A stretch of DNA of 64,000 nt, from positions 558,001-622,000 of the forward strand of contig NZ_JAFBDO010000001.1 of assembly GCF_016908295.1 (NCBI RefSeq), in the 5' to 3' direction. Shown piece by piece: positions 25,212 through 32,070 of this stretch; position 1 is the first letter of the stretch; each line of letters begins with the position of its first letter. Below the pieces are notes generated by a model. That model was given only the letters and a program-made list of their open reading frames with translations. It did no database searches and was not told where the DNA came from. Both the position numbers and the translations under genes were made by a program. This DNA comes from Thalassobacillus pellis (lineage in GTDB: Bacteria > Bacillota > Bacilli > Bacillales > Halobacillaceae).

Positions 25212-27008
25212 TTAAGGTTTGGTAGCAAAATTCGACTTGATCAGGTCTTCTGAAATTTCCAGTGTTTCATGATGGATAGGAGCATATTCGGAAATACTGC
25301 CTTCATTATTAATAACGATGCTTTCGCCATAATCACCTCTCAGCAGGAATATTTCTTTATTGCTGAAACGGTTAATATTATGGCCGAGAGCGTGATTTTC
25401 ATAGGTTTCACGCGGAAATCCGAACCAGTCAAGGATAGTGGGAGCGGTGTCAATCTGCCCAGTGACATCTGAAATTGCCATAGTTTCCTTTATACTAGGA
25501 GCAGCTGCCAGGAACGGTACCGACATGTATTTATTCCGCCATTCGCTTTCCGTTATTTCCTTCCCTCTCCACGCTTCTATTTCCGCTTTCGATTCATGGA
25601 AAATCCCGTTATGATCCCCATAAATGACCACTACGGTGTTTTCCAGCAGGCCGTCTTTTTCCAGCTTGTCGAAGAATTTCCCGAGATGATGATCCGTGTA
25701 ATGAATACTTTCAAAATAATTGCCGAGATGCGTATTCTTTAGATTTCCTGTATCCAGCTTCACTTCTTCCGGCGGTATGTCGTATGGAGTATGAGAAGAA
25801 AGTGTGATCAGCAAAGATAGGAACGGTTCCTTTTGCTGTACGATTTTATCTGCGGTTTGTTCAAAAAAAGCTTCGTCACTTAATCCCATTCCAAGTTCAC
25901 TTTTTTCCGTACTCTTGTAGTCTTCTATATCGTGATAGCTGTCGAAGCCCATCGCTGGATAGACGTTTCCCCGATTCCAGAAAGACCCTTCATCCCCGTG
26001 AAAGGCAGATGTTGTATACCCTTTTTCCTTAAAGGTTTTAGCTATGGAAGGATAATCTGCTGCAGGATAACGGAAGAAAGTACTTCCTTCTTTAAGAGGG
26101 TAGATACTGTTCAGGACAAGTAATTCAGCATCCGAGCTGTTCCCCTCTGCCGTCTGTGGGTAATAGCGTTCAAACGATAAACCATTTTCTGCCAGCCTAT
26201 TGAGGTTCGGCGTTATTTCCTGGTTATTGACTTCCGCGCCAATGACGAATTGCTGCAGGGACTCAAACTGGATTAAAAGCAAGTTTTTCCCTTGGAATAT
26301 CCCTGGCTCTAATAACGGCTGTGCCCGCTTCGTCACTCTTTCTTCACTGGAAAGGAAGGTATGAATATCCTCCATTTCTTCTGCGGAAAGCTCCAATGTC
26401 TGCTGGGAGGAGATAAAGTCGTAAAAGTCGATCATCTGGTGGCCGACGATTCCGTAATTACTGATATACGTATTAGCTGTGAATTTTTTCAGTAGTAGAT
26501 GGTCCAAGTCAGACACATACATCGATACCGGTTTGACTGCTATCAAAAGCATTGCTGCAGCTGCCATCATGGATGTAATCCGATAATTACGGTGAGTCAG
26601 GTAGCTGAGATTGGTATTTCGCATCTTTTCATAAAGAAGTACAGACTCGAGAATCAGTAAATCCAAGAAGAACACAATCTGCCACCAGGAGATCTGTCCA
26701 ATGATACTGTCTGACATTCCCGAGAGGTTCGCCGTTTGAAGCATAATATAGGAAGAAAACGGCGCCTGGAAGTAATCCATATATAAGTACGAACTCCAGC
26801 TGTAAAGCCCGATCAGCAACGAAGCGACTGCGCCATAGAGCAGCCAATGTTTTTTAAATAAGAACATCCACCCGAAAATGAAGAGAGCAAAGCTGATCGA
26901 TACAAGGGTTGCCCCCTTTGACCATTCACTGAGCAGCAAATGACTGATGCCGATGAGCTTGATTGAAGCAGCAAGCGTGAATAACCCCCACCAATACACT
27001 CGACGCAT
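25212..27008 (-). CDS. LTA synthase-family (LtaS-like) membrane sulfatase-fold protein with Ser in place of catalytic Thr
   Basis: A 598-residue polytopic protein. About five N-terminal membrane helices lie within residues 5-160, and an extracellular sulfatase/alkaline-phosphatase-fold domain follows from about 240. Visible active-site elements are the metal ligand Glu249 (LLLIQFES), the nucleophile region AEGNSSDAEL, GDEGSFWNRG, and YGDHNGIF. LtaS enzymes normally read G-K-T-S-D; here N-S-S-D occurs, so the nucleophile would be Ser291. It may polymerise glycerol phosphate from phosphatidylglycerol, or be an LtaS-like primase or hydrolase. AAGGGG precedes the ATG. The gene stands alone between terminators. 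Confidence 0.88.
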   Translation of the reverse strand: MRRVYWWGLFTLAASIKLIGISHLLLSEWSKGATLVSISFALFIFGWMFLFKKHWLLYGAVASLLIGLYSWSSYLYMDYFQAPFSSYIMLQTANLSGMSDSIIGQISWWQIVFFLDLLILESVLLYEKMRNTNLSYLTHRNYRITSMMAAAAMLLIAVKPVSMYVSDLDHLLLKKFTANTYISNYGIVGHQMIDFYDFISSQQTLELSAEEMEDIHTFLSSEERVTKRAQPLLEPGIFQGKNLLLIQFESLQQFVIGAEVNNQEITPNLNRLAENGLSFERYYPQTAEGNSSDAELLVLNSIYPLKEGSTFFRYPAADYPSIAKTFKEKGYTTSAFHGDEGSFWNRGNVYPAMGFDSYHDIEDYKSTEKSELGMGLSDEAFFEQTADKIVQQKEPFLSLLITLSSHTPYDIPPEEVKLDTGNLKNTHLGNYFESIHYTDHHLGKFFDKLEKDGLLENTVVVIYGDHNGIFHESKAEIEAWRGKEITESEWRNKYMSVPFLAAAPSIKETMAISDVTGQIDTAPTILDWFGFPRETYENHALGHNINRFSNKEIFLLRGDYGESIVINNEGSISEYAPIHHETLEISEDLIKSNFATKP

Positions 27009-27077
27009 ATATGTATTCCCCTTTATCCAATAAGATTCTTATTAGTATTGGAACCCTAAAGAGAATATATGCAAAGA

Positions 27078-27116
27078 AGATGCCAGGCACTCCACATATT
27101 GGATTACCTGGCACCT
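27078..27116 (-). terminator. Terminator-like hairpin after the zinc-ribbon membrane protein gene
   Basis: The arms AGATGCCAGG (27078-27087) and CCTGGCACCT (27107-27116) pair with one G-U. On the minus strand TCTTTGC follows. The arm plus flank (AGATGCCAGGCACTCCA) recurs, inverted, at 30041-30057, so this is also a dispersed repeat. Confidence 0.55.
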
Positions 27117-27123
27117 AGAAAAC

Positions 27124-27885
27124 TTAAAAGTTACTGAAGGTTTCAATCGTTTCTAGTAAATCACCGAACACTGCGTTTTCCGCTATCGCTTGTAAAACGA
27201 CAAGCAAAACTACATAGGCAATAAGTGAGCTGTATAATGCATCTAACCCTGGAGTATCCTCTCTTTTATACGAGTAGATAGAGAAAGTCAAGGCAACGAA
27301 CATGGTAAGCACCGCGAGACCTGTTGTAATCGCGAACAATGAAAACACATTCAATAACAGAAACACAAAACCTACGAGCAGAAAAGCTGCAGGAAGAATC
27401 ATGAAGGTTCCAAATCTGCTTAAAGCACCTTTGAACGTCAATTGACTGTTACCTGGTTTAGAGAGCCCGAATACAAGGGCCGTCATGATTACCAGCAATA
27501 TGGCCGTATACATGAATATCGGGAAAAATATCGACAAGAATGGAACATCAAAGTACATCATCACTTTAGAGGAAGCGGTGTACCCGATTGCCGCAAATAG
27601 AAGAGCATACAATACCAGTGTTATGGTGCCATTCACAAAATCATTCGGGCTTGTATTGTGTGATTTTTTCGTTGGATTCTTCAATCCATCCAGAAAATAT
27701 CCCATGTAATTCTGGCTGGATTGTTTTAATTTCTCAAAAGTAGTTTCACTATCATACATTGGCGCTGCCGTCGCAGCTGCTTCTCCTGCTGATTGCGTAT
27801 GCGCAACGTTACCTTCCACAGGCGAACCACAGTTTCCGCAAAATTTTCCGCCATCATGGGCAGCATTACATTTAGGACAAGTCAT
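27124..27885 (-). CDS. Zinc-ribbon membrane protein of unknown function
   Basis: A 253-residue protein. A short N-terminal zinc ribbon (CPKCNAAHDGGKFCGNCG, four cysteines in residues 3-20) is followed by a linker and about five membrane helices from about residue 90 to the end. The start has GGGAGG at good spacing. The gene begins 15 bp after the TcaA-like gene, so the two are an operon and may form one membrane complex. The layout resembles YIP1/DUF-type zinc-ribbon integral proteins of Firmicutes. No enzymatic motif is visible. Confidence 0.75.
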   Translation of the reverse strand: MTCPKCNAAHDGGKFCGNCGSPVEGNVAHTQSAGEAAATAAPMYDSETTFEKLKQSSQNYMGYFLDGLKNPTKKSHNTSPNDFVNGTITLVLYALLFAAIGYTASSKVMMYFDVPFLSIFFPIFMYTAILLVIMTALVFGLSKPGNSQLTFKGALSRFGTFMILPAAFLLVGFVFLLLNVFSLFAITTGLAVLTMFVALTFSIYSYKREDTPGLDALYSSLIAYVVLLVVLQAIAENAVFGDLLETIETFSNF

Positions 27886-27900
27886 TAAAAATTCCTCCCT

Positions 27901-29754
27901 TTATTCACTAATAGACGAAAGTTTCCATGCTCCATCGACCAATACCGCTGTATATACCCACTTGTAATCCTGTACTTTCTCGGTACCGTCTCCATAATTG
28001 ATAGCAATTGTTTCGGAAGTGGTGATACGCATCTCGGAACCGGCCTTTGAAACATCCGTAATTTCGAAATCCTCTACCTCCTCAGTGATACCTCGGTCAT
28101 GGAGGCCTGCGACCAGACTTTTCTGTGCTTCATAAAGGCTGCTTCCTTCGAGCAGCAAATGGTCTACACTGCCAAAATCGTTTGTATTAATAGCTGTTGT
28201 CAATCCGTAAAGATAGTTCGCCATCAGTTCGGCAGTTAACTCTTTTAACTTACTGTCAGTGTCGCCTGGGTCTGTGTCATCTTGTTTATCTTCTTGCTTA
28301 TCTTTTTGCTCATCTTTTGGTTTTACATTTTGTACTATGGGGCCATCGTAGGTATATGTTTTTTCCTTATTCAATAACTTGATCCCATTTTCCCATCCAT
28401 TTGTGGTATCCATATGAAAGTCCTGGTATTCATAATCGACCAACCATTTTCCATCCTTGTAAATAATATCGTAAAAATACACATTCTCTTCTTCCCCATT
28501 GGATTTACGAAGAAGTTTATCTTTTGTATATACTCGGAGAATATATGTACCATCTATCTTTTGTTTTACCATTACATAGTCCATCAACAAGATGGATTCT
28601 GAAAGCGTCCATTCCAAATCAGAACCATAAGTAGCCTGGTTCTCGTATTCCAACATGACAGTACCCATCATCTCGTCTGTCATGACGTTTTCCCCTGTCT
28701 TTTCACCGGTGCTTATTGTAGTATGGTATCCATCTTTAAATGCAGTCATGGTTTCTTTAATCTTTTTCTTAAGTTCTTCCGAAGTTTTGAACGAATACAC
28801 AGATACTTCCGACCCAGTTACTGATACCGGGGCACTTGTCATTGTTCCCCAGGGAAATTCTGCTTCTGCTGTAACTTCCATGGAACCATCGTACTTGGCG
28901 GGACCAAATTTATTACCTGCAAAGGGATTGAAATTTACTGCTTTACCATTAATGAACAACCTGCCCTTGGTCGACTTTCCAAGTTCTGAATCAAAATAGA
29001 TTTCCTCACTCTCAAGCTCCAATTCAATTGTATCCTCACCACTGAGCACTTCGATTGTTTCCTGTGTTTCCAACTCGATCCAGTCATTTTTATAGACAGC
29101 TTTGAATTCGTGTTTACCTGGAAGAAAAGGACCGAATTGCTGCTCAAAATCGGCGGAATCAGACGTGACCAGTTCTGTTTCTCCCTTATATATAACAGTG
29201 TCTGCATAATTAGTAGACACACTTACATATACAGGCTCAATAGTAAGTTCATAGTTGTCGAACAGAAAGGTTTTTCCATGCTTTTCAAGCTGAACTACCC
29301 CATTTTTCAACAATTCCATCCCGCCTGCTACAGCTTTTTTATTCTCGTAATTCGATAACTGGGTGGTAAGGGAGCTTAGCATAAATTCTTTTTCCATGGG
29401 TGAACTATCTATGTATGTTAAAAATGCTTCAGCCTCTTCCTTCGTAACTTCTTTATCTGAATTCTGGTACATAAGGAGTTCTGCTACCTTTGTTGCATCC
29501 TGGTCCTCTACAGCCTCTCTAAAAGCTCCAACCAGCCGCTCTCCTGAAGTATAATATGCACCGACTTTGTACAGGCCGAATAAAATAATCAGACCCGCAA
29601 CAAGACCTCCGATCCAAAGCTTTTGTTTCTTTGGCATCGGCTTTTTTTGTTTCCGGATAGATGCTTGACCGCTTCCCTGAATCGGAGCACCACATCCCTT
29701 ACAAAACTTATTTTCTCCCGTAATCTTCTCTCCACACTCTTTACAAAATTTCAT
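27901..29754 (-). CDS. TcaA/YvbJ-family zinc-ribbon, single-pass surface protein
   Basis: A 617-residue protein. An N-terminal zinc ribbon (CKECGEKITGENKFCKGCG, residues 4-22) and a basic stretch come before one membrane helix (about 47-65, LWIGGLVAGLIILFGLYKV). The large extracellular part has several beta-rich domains. The segment FNPFAGNKFGPAKYDG matches the family known from S. aureus TcaA (teicoplanin susceptibility/wall teichoic acid release) and B. subtilis YvbJ. A low-complexity KDEQKDKQEDKQDDTD linker (about 490-510) precedes the C-terminal NTF2-like domain. GGGAGGG precedes the ATG. Confidence 0.82.
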   Translation of the reverse strand: MKFCKECGEKITGENKFCKGCGAPIQGSGQASIRKQKKPMPKKQKLWIGGLVAGLIILFGLYKVGAYYTSGERLVGAFREAVEDQDATKVAELLMYQNSDKEVTKEEAEAFLTYIDSSPMEKEFMLSSLTTQLSNYENKKAVAGGMELLKNGVVQLEKHGKTFLFDNYELTIEPVYVSVSTNYADTVIYKGETELVTSDSADFEQQFGPFLPGKHEFKAVYKNDWIELETQETIEVLSGEDTIELELESEEIYFDSELGKSTKGRLFINGKAVNFNPFAGNKFGPAKYDGSMEVTAEAEFPWGTMTSAPVSVTGSEVSVYSFKTSEELKKKIKETMTAFKDGYHTTISTGEKTGENVMTDEMMGTVMLEYENQATYGSDLEWTLSESILLMDYVMVKQKIDGTYILRVYTKDKLLRKSNGEEENVYFYDIIYKDGKWLVDYEYQDFHMDTTNGWENGIKLLNKEKTYTYDGPIVQNVKPKDEQKDKQEDKQDDTDPGDTDSKLKELTAELMANYLYGLTTAINTNDFGSVDHLLLEGSSLYEAQKSLVAGLHDRGITEEVEDFEITDVSKAGSEMRITTSETIAINYGDGTEKVQDYKWVYTAVLVDGAWKLSSISE

Positions 29755-29933
29755 ATTACCCTCCCCATTTTCACTTCGCCATATATATAGACTAGCAAAG
29801 TGGTATTATTTACTTTTTTAATAGTACCATAAGCCTATTACTTATTCTATGACTTTATGATTGATTTTAGACTCAATGACTCAATTATCAGAAATGCATT
29901 GTTTATTTAGGGGGAAATTCTCCTAAAATGCAG

Positions 29934-29972
29934 TTAGAAGAGATCACCCTCTCGTACTTTTATTACCTCCAT
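29934..29972 (-). CDS. Possible 12-residue leader peptide with a perfect Shine-Dalgarno
   Basis: On the minus strand AAAGGAGGTGA lies 6 bases before an ATG that opens MEVIKVREGDLF and a TAA stop. The ribosome binding site is far stronger than chance would suggest. It lies about 180 bp upstream of the TcaA-like gene on the same strand, so it could be a leader peptide. With only 12 codons it may equally be a chance frame or the remnant of a lost gene start. Confidence 0.3.
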   Translation of the reverse strand: MEVIKVREGDLF

Positions 29973-30040
29973 TTTATGTCACCTCCTTTGGTTCTAAGGA
30001 AAACCTTTACCGCTCAAAGCTTACTTTAACCTCCATTTCT

Positions 30041-30057
30041 TGGAGTGTCTGGCACCT
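30041..30057 (+). repeat. Dispersed repeat copy (TGGAGTGTCTGGCACCT)
   Basis: It matches 15 of 17 bases of the inverted copy at 27078-27094. It sits just upstream of the FAD-oxidoreductase -10 element. Similar GTGCCTGGCAC-type repeats occur, from memory, between genes in several Bacillaceae genomes. Confidence 0.45.
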
Positions 30058-30064
30058 ATTGGTG

Positions 30065-30073
30065 TGGTATAAT
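30065..30073 (+). promoter_or_regulatory. Extended -10 promoter for the FAD oxidoreductase gene
   Basis: TGGTATAAT is a perfect extended -10 on the plus strand, 97 bp before the ATG. No convincing -35 lies at 17 bp. The dispersed repeat occupies the -35 region. Confidence 0.55.
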
Positions 30074-30169
30074 ACTCACAGCTTAAATTTTTACATTAAA
30101 TTAACATTTATCGAGTTGAAAGATTAACACAAAATAAAATTACCCAGATTTAAAGGAGTGCAATTATAG

Positions 30170-32056
30170 ATGAAGAAATTGTTTTTGCCCTTAACACTGA
30201 TAGGTGCGGTGGCAATCGTCTTCGTAATATTCATTTTTGGCGGCGCAGAAAAAGAAAAAAATTATCAGGCTCCACCTATTGAAAGTGTGACTGAGGAGTC
30301 GTATGACACTATAGTCATTGGAGGGGAGCCTGAAGGTGTTGCTGCAGCGGTATCTGCCGCTCGCAACGGATCAAAGACACTGCTCGTTGCAAAACGTGAT
30401 GGGTTAGGCGGCTTAATGACTTATGGCATGTTAAATTACATAGACATGGTTTATGGCATTGACAATAAAAAAGCTATTGGCGGGATTTTTGCTGAATGGC
30501 ATAAAATGGTTGGAGGTAAGGATGCTTTTGCTATTGACAAAGGAAAGCAGGCTTTTCTTGACCTTGTATTAGCGGAAGAAAATCTTACCTTGATGCTTGA
30601 GACCGATTTGAAAGATGCCATAGTAGAAGAAGGCAAAGTTGCCTCCGGTGCTGTGCTGGAACGTAATGGGGAAACATTTAAAGTAACTGGAAACAAGATC
30701 ATTGATGCTACACAAAGCGCAAATTATGCAGTCATGGCTGGAGCTCCTTATTACAAAGGGGGCGGTGATCTAAATATGCCGGACCGCAAAATGGCTGTCA
30801 CCCTTATGATTCATCTTAAAGGTATTGATTGGGATGGGATCCGTAAAGCTGCCAAAAATGAAGTGTTGGGACCGGCAGGGTTGAATGAAACTGTTGCCTG
30901 GGGCTTTGGCGAGCTTCATTATGCTTATAAGCCAGTCGAGAAGAATACACGCCTAAGAGGCTTGAATATTGCTCGTATCCAAAAAGATGATGGCCCAGAT
31001 CAATTTTATATCAATGCCTTGCAGATTTTCGGAGTGGATGGGACTAACCAAGAAGATATCGAAAAAGCTCTTGCGAAGGGTGAACGAGAAACGAAGCATA
31101 TAGTGGACTTTCTTCGTAAGAACCTACCCGGGTTTAAAAATGCTGAGATAGCTAGTATACCTGATGAATTATATATTCGCGAAACCAGACATATTAAATC
31201 AGAATACATGCTCCAAATGTCAGATGTGTGGACTAACAGTGACTTTTGGGATGGAATCGCTTATGGCGGTTATCCAGTAGATGTCCAGGCTACTTCCATA
31301 AATGATTATGGGCAGGTTGTAGCTTCCCCAACGCAGTATTCCATCCCATTTAGATCAACCGTCCCGTTAGAAGTTGAAAACCTGCTAGTTGTCAGTCGTT
31401 CTGCTGGTTATTCCTCTCTGGCTGCAGGCAGTGCGCGAATCATTCCTACTGGTATGGCTGTAGGCGAAGCCGGAGGTGTTGCTGCTGCTTTGGCAAATGA
31501 ACATAATGTCACTTTCCGTGAAATGTCGGAAAATGAGGGTTTAGTCGGACGTATGCGCAACCAGTTGATGGAACAAGGTGCTAAGGTGAAGCATTTCGAT
31601 ATTGGTTATCCTTATGAAGGTAAGTGGTACGATGAATCTTTACAGTTTCTTTTAAACTACGGTTTAATTGCTGGAGGCTACGATAACAATTTACATGTCG
31701 AAGAGAACTTAGATCGCAACCATATGAGGAAAGTTTTGCAAAACGGCTTATATCGTGGCAATATGGAAGCCTACAAAAAGTACGCACAACCATTGAAAGA
31801 CAACTTACCAGCTAACGGTTCTAATGGAAAAGTATTCACCCGTGATGGACTGGCAAGCTATCTGATTAAAACATTCACAGGTAAAGAACCTAGTGCTCAT
31901 CCGTGGGATCAGGCTTTAGACCTTGGACTTATCGATGATACTATACACTCTCGGCTTGCCAAAGATCAGGTGCTGAAACGGATGCATGGGTACTATATTG
32001 CAGCGGAAGTATTACAAAACTATATCGAAACAAAAGAGAACGCACAAGCGGATTAA
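30170..32056 (+). CDS. Exported FAD-dependent oxidoreductase with degenerate SLH-like C-terminus
   Basis: A 628-residue protein. An N-terminal membrane anchor or signal peptide spans about residues 5-25 (PLTLIGAVAIVFVIFIFGG). The FAD-binding dinucleotide motif is YDTIVIGGEPEGVAAAVSAA, with GGLMTYGMLNYIDM after it. The C-terminal half has LLVVSRSAGYSSLAAGSARIIPTGMAVGEA, typical of the FAD_oxidored family. From about residue 480, WYDESLQFLLNYGLIAGGYD and EENLDRNHMRKVLQNG look like an SLH repeat lacking TRAE. A second such segment starts at FTRDGLASYLIKTF. The substrate is unknown. AAAGGAGTG precedes the ATG. The stop lies inside a shared terminator palindrome with the convergent neighbour. Confidence 0.8.
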   Translation: MKKLFLPLTLIGAVAIVFVIFIFGGAEKEKNYQAPPIESVTEESYDTIVIGGEPEGVAAAVSAARNGSKTLLVAKRDGLGGLMTYGMLNYIDMVYGIDNKKAIGGIFAEWHKMVGGKDAFAIDKGKQAFLDLVLAEENLTLMLETDLKDAIVEEGKVASGAVLERNGETFKVTGNKIIDATQSANYAVMAGAPYYKGGGDLNMPDRKMAVTLMIHLKGIDWDGIRKAAKNEVLGPAGLNETVAWGFGELHYAYKPVEKNTRLRGLNIARIQKDDGPDQFYINALQIFGVDGTNQEDIEKALAKGERETKHIVDFLRKNLPGFKNAEIASIPDELYIRETRHIKSEYMLQMSDVWTNSDFWDGIAYGGYPVDVQATSINDYGQVVASPTQYSIPFRSTVPLEVENLLVVSRSAGYSSLAAGSARIIPTGMAVGEAGGVAAALANEHNVTFREMSENEGLVGRMRNQLMEQGAKVKHFDIGYPYEGKWYDESLQFLLNYGLIAGGYDNNLHVEENLDRNHMRKVLQNGLYRGNMEAYKKYAQPLKDNLPANGSNGKVFTRDGLASYLIKTFTGKEPSAHPWDQALDLGLIDDTIHSRLAKDQVLKRMHGYYIAAEVLQNYIETKENAQAD

Positions 32057-32070
32057 TCCGCTTGTGCGTT
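32039..32070. terminator. Perfect 32-nt palindrome: shared bidirectional terminator containing both stop codons
   Basis: The arm AACGCACAAGCGGATT is followed directly by its reverse complement. The plus-strand side continues GTTTTTAGG, the minus-strand side GTTCTCTTTTG, so it can end both convergent genes. The central TTAA (32053-32056) contains both TAA stops. Confidence 0.9.

Larger units (their letters stand above)
29755..30169. other. Divergent intergenic region with promoter, short peptide frame and repeat copy
   Basis: 415 bp between the divergent TcaA-like and FAD-oxidoreductase genes. It contains a 12-codon minus-strand frame with a perfect Shine-Dalgarno (29934-29972), one copy of a dispersed repeat (30041-30057), and an extended -10 on the plus strand (30065-30073). 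No other structure was seen. Confidence 0.6.

Noticed and set aside
26629-27114. Two extra minus-strand frames around the start of the first LTA synthase
   Set aside because: One is inside the gene in another frame and the other runs across the intergenic repeat; neither has a ribosome binding site.
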